DNA from: Candidatus Binatia bacterium
Lineage (GTDB): Bacteria > Desulfobacterota > Binatia > UBA9968 > JAJDTQ01
NCBI GenBank assembly: GCA_951813575.1
Contig: OX638375.1
Span: forward strand, 744,001 to 808,000
DNA: 64,000 nucleotides
Direction of reading: 5' to 3'
The notes under the pieces were generated by a model, which saw only the letters and a program-made list of their open reading frames with translations, made no database searches and had not been told where the DNA came from. A program made the position numbers and the translations under genes. How positions within the stretch are numbered: position 1 is the stretch's first letter; each line of letters starts with the position of its first letter. Shown piece after piece: positions 44,844 to 53,449 of the stretch.

Positions 44844-45412
44844 ACCCACGGCTTCGCCTCGTCCGGCCCGGAAATCGCGCCGCCCCCCGCCCAGGGCGGC
44901 TCGATGCAAATCCGGCCGCCGTAGTCGACGCGGCTCGTCCACGCGTCCGCGTGGCCGGCCCGGGCGCGGGCCGCCTTGATGACGCCGGCATGGGTCACCC
45001 ACACATGCGGCACGCCGCTGCCCGCGTAGTCGGCCAGGGCCGCACCCACCCGCTCGTACACCATCCGGACGCTCTCGCCCCCGTGGGGCCGGGCGTCCAG
45101 GAAGTCCGCCGCCCATGCGTCCAGCTCCGCCCTTTCGATGGCGCCCCACGCCATGCCCTGCCAACGACCGAAGTCCATCTCCCGAAGCCTGTCGTCCACC
45201 AGCGGCTCAAGATCCCGGGAGGCGCCGATCCGTTCCGCCAGCCGCAGACAGCGGCGCAAGGGGCTCGTCACCAACCGCTTCGCGACGGGCAGCGCCGCGA
45301 TGACGCGCGCCGCCTCCGCGCCGAACGTCGGCGCCACGTCCACGTCCGTGACGCCGTAGCAGATCCCGTCCGGGGCCGCGGGCCGCGTATGGCGAATCAG
45401 GAACAAGCGCAT
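44840..45412 (-). CDS. Histidine phosphatase, probable alpha-ribazole phosphatase
   Basis: 190 residues of the phosphoglycerate-mutase-like superfamily. The catalytic histidine is in LFLIRHTRP (RHT instead of the usual RHG), SPLRRCLRLAERIG has the second conserved Arg, the acid is in REMDFGRWQGM, and the second His is in VWVTHAGVIKAA. Within the B12 locus, next to cobS and the decarboxylase gene, the likely substrate is alpha-ribazole phosphate. It is separated by 50 bases from cobS on the same strand. Confidence 0.88.
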   Translation of the reverse strand: MRLFLIRHTRPAAPDGICYGVTDVDVAPTFGAEAARVIAALPVAKRLVTSPLRRCLRLAERIGASRDLEPLVDDRLREMDFGRWQGMAWGAIERAELDAWAADFLDARPHGGESVRMVYERVGAALADYAGSGVPHVWVTHAGVIKAARARAGHADAWTSRVDYGGRICIEPPWAGGGAISGPDEAKPWV

Positions 45413-45462
45413 GATGTCGGACCGAGCCTCCTCACCCCGAGCGACCGGTGACGGCGGACGGG

Positions 45463-46230
45463 TCAGAGCAATGCCACGACGCCGAGATAGAGCCCGATCT
45501 CGCTGGTTTGCTGCACCGCTCCGAGACAGTCACCGGTATAGCCGCCGAGCTTGCGCTCATACAAAGCGCGCATCACGAGATGGCCGGCGCCGAGCCCCGC
45601 AAGCCCCGCCACCACCACCGCCGGCGAGCTTGCGAGCCACAGCCCGCCCACCGCCGCAGCGCCGACGCCCAGGGCCAGCGCCAAGTCGCCGGGCGCCACG
45701 CCGGCCGCCACCGGCGTGGCCGTGCCGGCCTCCCGGACGTAGTCGCCGCCGGCGGCGGCCAGCACCGCGGAGGCCCGGCTGGCCGCATGGGCGGCCACCA
45801 GGAGCCACGGTATGGTGGCGGCCGGCGCGGCGCCCAGAGCCAACACCTTGGCGGCCAGCATCAGTCCGAGGCCTGCCACGCCGTAGGTACCCAGCCGGCT
45901 GTCGCGCATGATCTCCAGCGCCTGCTCGCGGCCTGGGCCCCCGCCCAGTCCGTCACAAACATCGGCGAACCCGTCCTCATGAAATGCTCCTGTGGCCAGC
46001 AGCGACGCGGCGGTGGCGAGCACCACCGCCAGGGTCACCGGGAACACCAGGTGCGCGAGCCAGAACGCCCCTCCCACCGCCCCGCCCAGCAGGAGTCCCA
46101 CCAGCGGATAGTATCGGGTCGCGGCGGTAAGACGCGCCTCGGTGTAGAGGTCCGGGAAGGGGATCGGGCAGCGCGTAAGAAACTGCACCGCCAGGAGGAA
46201 CACCGCGACTTCTTCGCGCGCCCGTCCCAT
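45463..46230 (-). CDS. cobS: Adenosylcobinamide-GDP ribazoletransferase (cobalamin synthase)
   Basis: Joins the lower-ligand nucleotide to AdoCbi-GDP in the final step. 255 residues starting at the ATG at 46230, where the cobT stop TGA shares an A (TGATG). Many membrane helices; motifs VQFLTRCPIPFPD near the start, RYYPLVGLLLG, GAFHEDGFADVCDGLGGG, MRDSRLGTYGVAGL and the C-terminal GGYTGDCLGAVQQTSE. Length normal. Confidence 0.95.
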   Translation of the reverse strand: MGRAREEVAVFLLAVQFLTRCPIPFPDLYTEARLTAATRYYPLVGLLLGGAVGGAFWLAHLVFPVTLAVVLATAASLLATGAFHEDGFADVCDGLGGGPGREQALEIMRDSRLGTYGVAGLGLMLAAKVLALGAAPAATIPWLLVAAHAASRASAVLAAAGGDYVREAGTATPVAAGVAPGDLALALGVGAAAVGGLWLASSPAVVVAGLAGLGAGHLVMRALYERKLGGYTGDCLGAVQQTSEIGLYLGVVALL

Positions 46231-47258
46231 CACCCCGGCCCGCTCACGCCCGCGCTCTCGAAGCTCGCCATATCCGAAAGCATGGCGGCCGCGCACCGGA
46301 GCACGGGCCACGCCAGCAGCGCGCCGGTGCCCTCCCCGAGGCGCATCTCGAGGTCCAGCAGGGGGCGCGCGTCAAGGGCCGCCAGCACCACGCCGTGGCC
46401 GTGCTCGGCGGACCGGTGGGCGAAGACCAGGTAGTCCCGAAGGGCCGGCGCCATCCGCACCGCCGCCAGCGCGGCCACGCCGGCGATGAAGCCGTCCACC
46501 AGCACCACCGCCCCGGCCCGGGCCGCGCCGGCCATGGCCCCGGCCATCATCACCATCTCGAAGCCGCCGTACTCCCACAACGCGTCGACGGGATCGAGGC
46601 GGGCCGCGGTGCGGCCGGCCGCGCGTTCCAGGATCGCGTGCTTGCGGGCCATGCCGGCATCGTCCAGCCCGGCGCCCCGCCCGACCAGGGAGTCCAATCC
46701 GGCGCCCGTCAACTTGTGGGCCACCAGCGTGGCCGAGGAGGTGTTGCCGATGCCCATCTCGCCAAAGGCCGCGGCGTCGGCGCCGGCCGCGGCGCCCAGA
46801 GCCTCACCGGCCCGCAGCGCGGCTTCGCATTGCGCGGCCGTCATGGCGGCCTCCACCGCCGAGTTGCGCGTGCCCGCGGCGATGCGCCGCGAGATCAGTC
46901 CGGACGCTTCCAATGGATCGCCGGCCACGCCGGCGTCCACCACCTGGAGATACACCCCGTTGGTCCGGGCGAACACGTTGGCGGCGGCACCGCCGGCAAG
47001 AAAATTTTCCACCATCTGCCGGGTCACGGCCTGGGGATAGGCCGAGACGCCCTCCCCCGTGATGCCGTGGTCGCCGGCGAAGAGGGTCAGGCGGCAGCTC
47101 CGGAGCCGCGGCGTCAGGGTGTCCTGGATGCGGGCAATCTGCATGGCCACGGTCTCCACCACGCCGAGAGCTCCCAGCGGCTTGGTCTTGGCGTCGACGG
47201 CCCCCTGAATCGCCGGGTCGAGGGCGCGGGAGACGGGCGGGACGTGGAGCACGGTCAC
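46230..47258 (-). CDS. cobT: Nicotinate-nucleotide-dimethylbenzimidazole phosphoribosyltransferase
   Basis: CobT makes alpha-ribazole phosphate from the lower-ligand base. From the GTG at 47258 the protein has 342 residues. Motifs: KTKPLGALGVVE near the start, FAGDHGITGEGVSAYPQAVTRQMVENFLAGGAA, EMGIGNTSSA, VGRGAGLDDAGMARK, and FIAGVAALAA, with GEGTGA at the C-terminus and the catalytic Glu in FEMVMMAGAM. There is no strong ribosome site before this GTG; another GTG two codons on is possible. It is 61 bases downstream of the MetE-like gene. Confidence 0.94.
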   Translation of the reverse strand: MTVLHVPPVSRALDPAIQGAVDAKTKPLGALGVVETVAMQIARIQDTLTPRLRSCRLTLFAGDHGITGEGVSAYPQAVTRQMVENFLAGGAAANVFARTNGVYLQVVDAGVAGDPLEASGLISRRIAAGTRNSAVEAAMTAAQCEAALRAGEALGAAAGADAAAFGEMGIGNTSSATLVAHKLTGAGLDSLVGRGAGLDDAGMARKHAILERAAGRTAARLDPVDALWEYGGFEMVMMAGAMAGAARAGAVVLVDGFIAGVAALAAVRMAPALRDYLVFAHRSAEHGHGVVLAALDARPLLDLEMRLGEGTGALLAWPVLRCAAAMLSDMASFESAGVSGPG

Positions 47259-47319
47259 CTTAGGGTCCGCGTGAAGGCGGCGCTTCCGCGAGGGGCGGGC
47301 CGCAAACGTGCGGGGAGCA

Positions 47320-48381
47320 TCAGCCGAGCCGGTCCCCGGCCAGCTTCGCGCCCTCCACCCGCGCCCGGACCTTGGCGAAGGCGGTATCCCGGGCGGTGGA
47401 GACGTCGTCGCCGAACGGCGAGAACCCGCAGTCATCGGTGCAGCCGAGCCCGTCGGTGCCCAGATGCTCCGCGGCTTCGAGAATCCGCTCGCAAACTTCC
47501 CGGGCGCTCTCGACCCGCGGGTCGATGGGGTCGGTGACGCCGATGAAGACCATCTGGCCGGAACGCCGCTCCCGGGCGATGATGTCCAGCACGCGGGGAC
47601 GATCGCTTTCGCTGGCCATCTGAACGAAAAACCGGCCCGCGTTGATGGCGAAGAGATCGGGCAGCAACTCGGCGTAATCGACGTCCGCGGAGTGGGTGGA
47701 GTCCTGGTCGCCGCCGGGACAGGTATGGACCCCGATACGGCCCCGTTCCGCGTCCGAGAACCGATCGAGCACCGCGTTGTTGAGTTCCACGAAAGCCCGC
47801 AGCAACCCCCGTGACGGGTCCAGCTTGCAGCACAGGCGCCCCTCGGTGAAGTCGATCTGGACGCTGTCGGCGCCGGCGTCGAGGGCCGAGCGGATGTCCT
47901 TCTCGCACTCGTTCACGAGATCGGCGATGAAGGCGTCGCGCGGATAGCCGTCGATGCCGTCCTGCGGATAGATGAGGCTGATGGCCGAAGGAGCGATGAC
48001 GGCCTGCTTCACCGGCCGGCCGGCATGCCGCTTCGCTGCGGTTACATAGCCGCCGGAATAGGTGGTGTAGCGGAACGGACCGGCGGTGAGACGGGGCAGT
48101 TGCCGCGTGTGGCCGTCCTCGAACGGGATGACGACGCCGTCCGGAGCCAAGGTGTCGAGTCCCGCCAGCGGATAGGTGGCGAAGCTCGGCTTGGACTGCT
48201 CGCCGTCGGTGATGACCGGCGACCCGGTGGCCTCCATCGCCGCCACGGTCTCCGCCACGGCCCGGTCCATGGCCTCGGCGAGGCCGGCGTCGTCGAGCCG
48301 CCCGGCGCCATGCGCGGTCATGGCGTCGATGAGATAGCCGGGGCGCGGGATGCTGCCGATGGGTTCGGTCGGGATGATCAT
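47320..48381 (-). CDS. MetE-like C-terminal (core) methyltransferase
   Basis: 353 residues, only the catalytic barrel of cobalamin-independent methionine synthase; the N-terminal half of full MetE is absent. Zinc-site features are kept: VHTCPGGDQDST (His and Cys), a Glu in the preceding strands and the terminal Cys in GCTDDCGFSPFGDD. ITDGEQSKPSF is the typical start-of-barrel motif. Short core MetE proteins in some lineages use methyl-corrinoids or unknown donors, and this one lies inside the B12 locus just upstream of cobT on the same strand. Whether it takes its methyl group from a corrinoid is an inference. It is divergent from btuF. Confidence 0.87.
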   Translation of the reverse strand: MIIPTEPIGSIPRPGYLIDAMTAHGAGRLDDAGLAEAMDRAVAETVAAMEATGSPVITDGEQSKPSFATYPLAGLDTLAPDGVVIPFEDGHTRQLPRLTAGPFRYTTYSGGYVTAAKRHAGRPVKQAVIAPSAISLIYPQDGIDGYPRDAFIADLVNECEKDIRSALDAGADSVQIDFTEGRLCCKLDPSRGLLRAFVELNNAVLDRFSDAERGRIGVHTCPGGDQDSTHSADVDYAELLPDLFAINAGRFFVQMASESDRPRVLDIIARERRSGQMVFIGVTDPIDPRVESAREVCERILEAAEHLGTDGLGCTDDCGFSPFGDDVSTARDTAFAKVRARVEGAKLAGDRLG

Positions 48382-48564
48382 GTGCCTGTTTCCTTTCAGG
48401 ATGAGGGCGAGCGCACGCCGCCAAGGTGCCGCGAGTCTAGCGAATGTCGCTATACAGAACAAACCATCGAGCGCACCGCTCTCCAACTTGACGGCCGGCA
48501 TTGCCCGGCGTAGGTTCCACGACTATCTCGAATGTCGCGCCGGCAAGGCCCGGCGGATGAACCT

Positions 48565-49527
48565 ATGCGAAAGGGAGAGCGTAAGTTGTACCCATGGCCC
48601 TTCCCGCGGACGCCGGGGGCAAGCGCCAGCGCGAGGGCGACGACGGCCCTCGCGCTGGCGCTTGCCGTGTGCGCCCTTCTCACCGCCTGCCGGCAGCCCC
48701 CGGCCGCGGGCTCCACGGCGCGCCGCGTCGTCAGCCTGGACTACTGCGCCGATCAGTACGTGCTCGGGCTTGCCCACCGCCGTGACATCCTGGCGGTGTC
48801 GCCGGACGCCGGCGCCGGGTTCTCCTACATGCGCGCCGCCGCGGCCGGGCTGCCGACGGTCCGGCCGCGGGCGGAAGACGTCCTGCTGCTCGAGCCGGAC
48901 CTGGTGGTGCGCTCCTACGGCGGCGGTCCCAACGCCCGGGGTTTCTTCGAACGCGCCGGGGTGCCGGTGTTGCAGATCGGGTTCGCCGACGACATCGACG
49001 GCGCGCGTTCGGTGATCCGGCACGCCGCCCGGGGGCTCGGCGTGCCGGAACGGGGCGAAACGCTCATCGGGGAGATGGACGCACGGCTCCGCGAGGCACG
49101 GCTCCACGCTTCCGGCACGCGAGCGCTCTACGTGACGCCGGCGGGTTACACCGCCGGCCCGGGTACCCTGGTGCACGAGCTGCTGGCGGCCGCGGGGCTC
49201 GAAAACTTCCAGTCCCGGCGCGGCTGGCGGCCGATTCCGCTGGAGCGTCTGGCCTACGAAACCCCGGACCTGGCGGCCGAGGCCACCTTCGGAGAGGGCA
49301 CCAACCATGACGACGCATGGACTCCGTTCCGCCATCCGGTGGCCCGGCGCACCATGGCGTCGGTCCCGGCGGCGCTTCTGGACGGCGCCACCACGTCGTG
49401 CGGCGGCTGGTTCGTGGCCGACGCGGTAGAGGCCCTGGCGGCGCTCCGCCCGAACACCCCGGCGCCGGAGCCCGTGGCCGGCGGCGAGGAGGGAGCGGCC
49501 TCGCTCCGGGAATCACCGCGTGACTGA
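48565..49527 (+). CDS. btuF: ABC transporter substrate-binding lipoprotein, BtuF-like
   Basis: 320 residues from the ATG at 48565; a TTG at codon 9, with an AAGGGAG site, is another possible start. Signal peptide ends in a lipobox (ALLTAC). The helical-backbone metal-chelate binding fold follows: RRVVSLDYCADQYVLGLAHR, PTVRPRAEDVLLLEPDLVVRSYGG, AGVPVLQIGFADDIDGARSVIRHAARGLG. Next to permease and ATPase genes and inside the B12 region, corrinoid is the best substrate guess over siderophores. A perfect 21-bp hairpin lies over the signal-peptide codons (48618-48666). Its stop overlaps the permease start. Confidence 0.87.
   Translation: MRKGERKLYPWPFPRTPGASASARATTALALALAVCALLTACRQPPAAGSTARRVVSLDYCADQYVLGLAHRRDILAVSPDAGAGFSYMRAAAAGLPTVRPRAEDVLLLEPDLVVRSYGGGPNARGFFERAGVPVLQIGFADDIDGARSVIRHAARGLGVPERGETLIGEMDARLREARLHASGTRALYVTPAGYTAGPGTLVHELLAAAGLENFQSRRGWRPIPLERLAYETPDLAAEATFGEGTNHDDAWTPFRHPVARRTMASVPAALLDGATTSCGGWFVADAVEALAALRPNTPAPEPVAGGEEGAASLRESPRD
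48618..48666. repeat. Perfect 21-bp inverted repeat with 7-base loop inside btuF
   Basis: Bases 48618-48638 are an exact reverse complement of 48646-48666 (core AAGCGCCAGCGCGAGGGC). The loop is GACGACG. It lies in the codons for the signal peptide, within the first 35 codons of the gene, so the mRNA would have a very stable stem close to the start. Confidence 0.9.
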
Positions 49528-50509
49528 CCGCGGCGTTCTCATCACGCTGGCGGCGGCCGTGCTGGCGGCCCTGGCCGCGGCGTGCCTGGTGGGCTCCACC
49601 CCGCTGGGACTCGACCGGGTCCTTTCCGCCCTGGCGGGAGGGGCGTCGGCCGGCGACCGCGTGGTGGTGTGGGAGATCCGGCTGCCGCGCGCGGTGGCGG
49701 CGCTGGTGGTGGGTGCGGCGCTGGGGACGTCGGGCGCGGCGTTGCAGGGGCTCCTGCGAAATCCCCTGGCTGAGCCCGGGGTTCTGGGGGTATCCGCCAC
49801 CGCCGCCCTCGGCGCCACCTTCGTCATCTACTACGGGCTCGCCAACACCCAGGCGTTCGCCTTGCCCCTGGCCGCCATTGCCGGGGCCCTGGCCGCCACC
49901 GCCCTGCTGACGGTGGCGGCCGTGCGCGTGGGCTCGGTGGTGACCCTGATCCTGGTGGGGGTCGGGCTTTCCAGCTTCGCGGGCGCGCTGATGGCGTTGT
50001 TGATGAATCTGGCCCCGCACCCGTTCTCCCTTTCCGACATGCTGAACTGGATGCTGGGAACCGTGGCCAACCGGAGCTTCGACGATCTCGTGCCGCCGGC
50101 GCCGTTCCTGCTGGCCGGTCTGGCGATCCTCTTCGCCGGACGGCGCGGCCTCTCGGCCCTGACCCTGGGCGAGGAAGGGGCGGCGGCCGTGGGGGTGGAC
50201 CTGCCCCGGACCCGGCGGCTGGTGGTGGTGGGTGCGGGCCTGGCCACCGGGGCGGCGGTGGCCATTGCCGGCGCCATCGGCTTCGTCGGCATCGTCGCGC
50301 CGCACCTGGTACGGCCGCTGGTGAACCACGATCCCGCCCGCACGCTGGTGCCGTCGGCCTTGCTGGCGGGGCTGCTGCTGGTGCTGGCGGACATCGGCGT
50401 ACGGGTGGCGCCCACCGACACGGAGCTCAAGCTCGGGGTGGTGGCGGCGTTGCTGGGGGCGCCGGTCTTCGTGTGGATCGCCGCGAGGAGGCGGACGAGC
50501 AGTGGCTGA
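49520..50509 (+). CDS. btuC: FecCD-type ABC permease, BtuC-like
   Basis: 329 residues with about ten helices. Family motifs: VWEIRLPRAVAALVVGAALG, GAALQGLLRNPLAEPGVLGVS, GEEGAAAVGVDL and AGAIGFVGIVAPHLVRPLVNHD. The gene starts at a GTG at 49520 overlapping the btuF end and its own end overlaps the ATPase start by 8 bases, so the three genes are tightly coupled. It forms the membrane channel for a metal-chelate, presumably corrinoid. Confidence 0.92.
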   Translation: MTDRGVLITLAAAVLAALAAACLVGSTPLGLDRVLSALAGGASAGDRVVVWEIRLPRAVAALVVGAALGTSGAALQGLLRNPLAEPGVLGVSATAALGATFVIYYGLANTQAFALPLAAIAGALAATALLTVAAVRVGSVVTLILVGVGLSSFAGALMALLMNLAPHPFSLSDMLNWMLGTVANRSFDDLVPPAPFLLAGLAILFAGRRGLSALTLGEEGAAAVGVDLPRTRRLVVVGAGLATGAAVAIAGAIGFVGIVAPHLVRPLVNHDPARTLVPSALLAGLLLVLADIGVRVAPTDTELKLGVVAALLGAPVFVWIAARRRTSSG

Positions 50510-51275
50510 GCTTTCGGTGCAGGACGTCGATGTGACGCTGGGACGGCACGAAGTGCTGCGCGGAGCGTCGGTACGGGTGCGTCCGGGTGAGCTGGTGACC
50601 CTGCTCGGTCCCAACGGTGCCGGCAAGACCATGCTGCTTCGGTCCGTCCTGGGCGTGGTTGATCGCGGCCGGGGCAAGGTGCGCGCGGGAGGCGACGACC
50701 CGGCCCGCCTGCCCGCGGCGGAGCGGGCCCGGCGCGTAGCCTACCTGCCGCAGTCGAGGCCGCTGGCGTGGCCCGTGAGGGTGCGGGACGTGGTGGCCCT
50801 CGGACGGTTCGCCCACGGCGTCTCGTCCGGACGGCCGCGGGGCGAGGATGCCGCGGCGGTGGAACGCGCGCTTTCCGCGTGCGATCTCCAGGCCCTCGCC
50901 GACCGCCCTTGCGATACACTCTCGGGCGGGGAGCTGTGCCGTGCCCACGTGGCGCGGGCCATGGCCGCGGAAGCGCCGATCCTGCTCGCCGACGAGCCCA
51001 CCGAAGCCCTGGACCCGCTCCACGAACATCAGGTCATGAGCCTGATCCGCGGCTACGCCGACGCCGGCAACGCCGCGTTGGTGGTGCTGCACGAGGCCGC
51101 CCTGGCTGCGCGTTTCGCCGACCGGCTGGCGTGGCTCCACGGGGGGCGCATCGTCGCGGACGGACCGCCGGAGACGACGCTGACGCCGGCGCGCATGGCC
51201 GAGGTCTACGGGGTAAGGGCCGGCGTCCGGCGCATCGACGGCGACTGGAGCGTATCCATCGCCGGCCCGGCCTGA
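50502..51275 (+). CDS. btuD: ABC ATPase, BtuD-like
   Basis: 257 residues: Walker A LLGPNGAGKTMLLRSVLG, Q-loop in YLPQSRPLAWPVRV, signature LSGGELCRAHVARAMA (Leu-Cys where Gln-Gln or Gln-Arg is usual), Walker B PILLADEPTEALD and H-loop VVLHEAALAARF. GTG start. Powers import together with the two upstream genes. It resembles the iron-chelate/B12 ATPases (FecE/BtuD) rather than sugar types. Confidence 0.9.
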   Translation: MAELSVQDVDVTLGRHEVLRGASVRVRPGELVTLLGPNGAGKTMLLRSVLGVVDRGRGKVRAGGDDPARLPAAERARRVAYLPQSRPLAWPVRVRDVVALGRFAHGVSSGRPRGEDAAAVERALSACDLQALADRPCDTLSGGELCRAHVARAMAAEAPILLADEPTEALDPLHEHQVMSLIRGYADAGNAALVVLHEAALAARFADRLAWLHGGRIVADGPPETTLTPARMAEVYGVRAGVRRIDGDWSVSIAGPA

Positions 51276-51348
51276 GGACACGCGCGCGCCTTGACACCCC
51301 GCGGGGGTGCACGTACATGGAAGAAAACCGCACCAGAAGGGAGTCGTA

Positions 51349-52287
51349 ATGAGCACTTTGATTACCGGCGTCGGCCTCGTGGGCACGGCCTTCGCCCAAC
51401 GCGCCCTGCAGCGGGGCGAGAAGATCGTGTTTTTCGACATGGCGCCCAGGATGGACTTCCTGGAACGGAAGCTGGGCAAGACCGACGTCACCGTCATCAA
51501 GGGAGACATCCGGGACCTGCCGGCGCTCATCGACGCCATGCAGACCCACAAGGTGGAGACCGTGCTGCACACCGCCGGTCTCATCGGCGGCGCGGTGGCC
51601 AACCCGGTCTACAGCGGGCTTCAGATCAACGTCATGGGAACGGTCAACGTAGCCGAGGCCGTGCGCCTCACCGGCGTCAAGCGGCTGATCCAGATCAGCA
51701 CCATGGGCGTGTACAACCGCCGCATGGAAGGCGACGATCCCATCGGGGAAGGGTTCCACCGGGGCGACGGCGACGCCTACGGCAACTCCAAGGTGGCCAA
51801 GGAGCTCATGGTGGAGGCCTACCAGCGGCTCTACGGCTTCGAGTTGATCGTGCTGCGGCTGGCCAACGTGTTCGGCTTCGGGCATTTCGCTGGCGGCTCC
51901 GCCGGCGGCGAGATGCTCCAGAGCCTGGTGGAAGCCGGCATCAAGGGCGGCGTGGCCAACATCCCGCAGGAATCGACGCGCGACTTCGAGTACGTCTACT
52001 TCAAGGACGTGGGCCGGGCCATCGAGCTGGCGGCCACCGTACCCGCACCCGCCGAGACCACCTTCAACATCGGCACCGGCGTGGTCATCAAGTTCGACGA
52101 CCTGGTGGACATGGTGCAGGGGCTGCTGCCGAAGCTGGAGGTGGAGATCATCCCCGGCAAGCCGCCGCGCTCCTCGAAGCAACCCATGGTCACGACCCGG
52201 GCCAGGGAACTCCTCGGTTGGGAGCCGGAGTACAGCGTGGAGGACGGCTTCAAGGACTACATCGAGGACATCAAATCCGCGCTGTGA
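51349..52287 (+). CDS. NAD-dependent epimerase/dehydratase (extended SDR)
   Basis: 312 residues from the ATG at 51349 (AAGGGAG site). Extended SDR fold: NAD motif TLITGVGLVGTAFAQ (GxGxxG variant, no classical GxxGxxG), VTVIKGDIRDLPALIDAM, VLHTAGLIGG, active-site YGNSKVAKEL as YxxxK (Tyr near 144), FNIGTG at the C-terminal part. It is an odd neighbour between the B12 importer and tonB; whether it acts on a nucleotide-sugar part of lower-ligand metabolism is unknown. Confidence 0.88.
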   Translation: MSTLITGVGLVGTAFAQRALQRGEKIVFFDMAPRMDFLERKLGKTDVTVIKGDIRDLPALIDAMQTHKVETVLHTAGLIGGAVANPVYSGLQINVMGTVNVAEAVRLTGVKRLIQISTMGVYNRRMEGDDPIGEGFHRGDGDAYGNSKVAKELMVEAYQRLYGFELIVLRLANVFGFGHFAGGSAGGEMLQSLVEAGIKGGVANIPQESTRDFEYVYFKDVGRAIELAATVPAPAETTFNIGTGVVIKFDDLVDMVQGLLPKLEVEIIPGKPPRSSKQPMVTTRARELLGWEPEYSVEDGFKDYIEDIKSAL

Positions 52288-52381
52288 GCTGATGTCCCTC
52301 TCCGCGGTGAGGCCTTGCCGCCTTGACAAGGCCTCACCGCACGGCTAGTGTTCCGTTCCGACGGGCGGCCTCTCGGCCGCC

Positions 52382-52554
52382 CGGTCTTCAGGTCCCTTAC
52401 GGGATAACAGGGAAACCGGTTGAAATCCGGTGCGGTCCCGCCACTGTAAGTGGGAACCCTTGCCAGCGTGCCACTGTTCCCCACCCGGGAATGGGAAGGC
52501 GGCAAGGCGGTCGAAACGGCCAGCCCGCGAGCCAGGAGACCTACCTGAAGACCG
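52382..52554 (+). promoter_or_regulatory. Cobalamin riboswitch upstream of tonB
   Basis: The closing stem P1 is a perfect 11-bp pair, CGGTCTTCAGG at 52382-52392 with CCTGAAGACCG at 52544-52554. Inside are the class I core pieces: GGATAACAGGGAAACCGGT, GAAATCCGGTGCGGTCCCGCCACTGTAA and the B12 box GAGCCAGGAGACCTACC at 52529-52545. The tonB frame begins about 40 bases after it. Such elements repress downstream genes when adenosylcobalamin is abundant. Confidence 0.93.
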
Positions 52555-52595
52555 AAAGCAACCATGCTCTCCGAGGAGAGAGAGGGGGTCTCGCC

Positions 52596-53423
52596 ATCCG
52601 TCGCCTTCTTTACTGCCTGTTGGGCTCGACGCTTTTCCACGGCGCGCTGATCTGGGCGCCTCTCCCCATGAACGCCGGAAGCGCGGGGGAGGATGCCCTC
52701 CGACCGGTGCGGGTCGAGCTCGTGGACGCGCCCCGGTCCGAGGCTCCGAGGCAGGTCGCCCGACAACCCGTTCTGACCGAAAGACCCAAGGCGGCCTCAC
52801 CGGCCAAGGCCACGAAGACACCTCCGAAGCCCAAACGGCCGCGGGCTCCGGCCCGGCCCGTGATCCGGGTCGCGAAGGCCGTGCCCACGGCGTCGAAACG
52901 AGTCCACCCGACCCCCGCCCGGACGCGGCCGGAACAGCCCCGGCCCGAACCGGCGCCATCCCCGGAACCGACGGGGTCCGCAAAACCCCCCGAGGACAGC
53001 CGCCCCGTGAACGCCGCCGCTCCGGCGTGGGAACCGGCCGCCGGGAACCGCGGAAACGTAGGCGCGGTGACGGAAGAGCATCTCACCCGGGGCCTCGCGA
53101 AAAAGACATCCCCCGACCGCGGCCTTGCGCCCGGCGCCGGCTTCAGCCCGGCCCGTTACGCGCGGACCGTGCCTCCCCGGTATCCGGGCAAGGCGCGCCG
53201 GGCCGGATGGGAAGGCACGACGGTGATCAAGGTGCGGGTGGACCCCAAGGGGGCTCCGGACCGGGTCGCGGTGGACCGGACATCGGGCTTCGACATTCTC
53301 GACGCCGCCGCCGTGAAGGCGGTCCGACGCTGGAAATTCCATCCCGCGCGGCGCGGCCTCGACGCCGTGCCGAGTTGGGTCCGTATCCCGGTGGCGTTCA
53401 AGCTGAAGGAGGACAAGCGATAG
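52596..53423 (+). CDS. tonB: TonB family energy-transducing protein
   Basis: About 275 residues. The N-terminal anchor has IRRLLYCLLGSTLFHGALIW with the SxxxH motif of TonB; a long Pro/Ala/Lys/Arg-rich spacer follows (about 60-180), then the TonB C-terminal domain with YPGKARRAGWEGTTVIKVRVD and AVKAVRRWKFHPARRG. No ATG or GTG lies in this frame between the riboswitch and the anchor. 52596 (ATC) was taken as the earliest plausible position; the first standard start is TTG at 52620, which would remove the positive N-terminus. ATG at 52564 is in another frame, separated by a GAGAGAGAGGGGG tract. ExbB/ExbD are not in the window. Confidence 0.8.
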   Translation: MRRLLYCLLGSTLFHGALIWAPLPMNAGSAGEDALRPVRVELVDAPRSEAPRQVARQPVLTERPKAASPAKATKTPPKPKRPRAPARPVIRVAKAVPTASKRVHPTPARTRPEQPRPEPAPSPEPTGSAKPPEDSRPVNAAAPAWEPAAGNRGNVGAVTEEHLTRGLAKKTSPDRGLAPGAGFSPARYARTVPPRYPGKARRAGWEGTTVIKVRVDPKGAPDRVAVDRTSGFDILDAAAVKAVRRWKFHPARRGLDAVPSWVRIPVAFKLKEDKR

Positions 53424-53449
53424 ACCACGAGTGAACCGATCCTGAGTCG

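Noticed and set aside
43919-44924. Several plus-strand frames opposite the threonine-phosphate decarboxylase gene
   Set aside because: Arg/Pro/Ala-rich antisense translations without motifs.
48382-48564. A third cobalamin riboswitch before btuF
   Set aside because: No B12 box (GCCAGGAGACC-like) or GAAxxC core was found in this gap.
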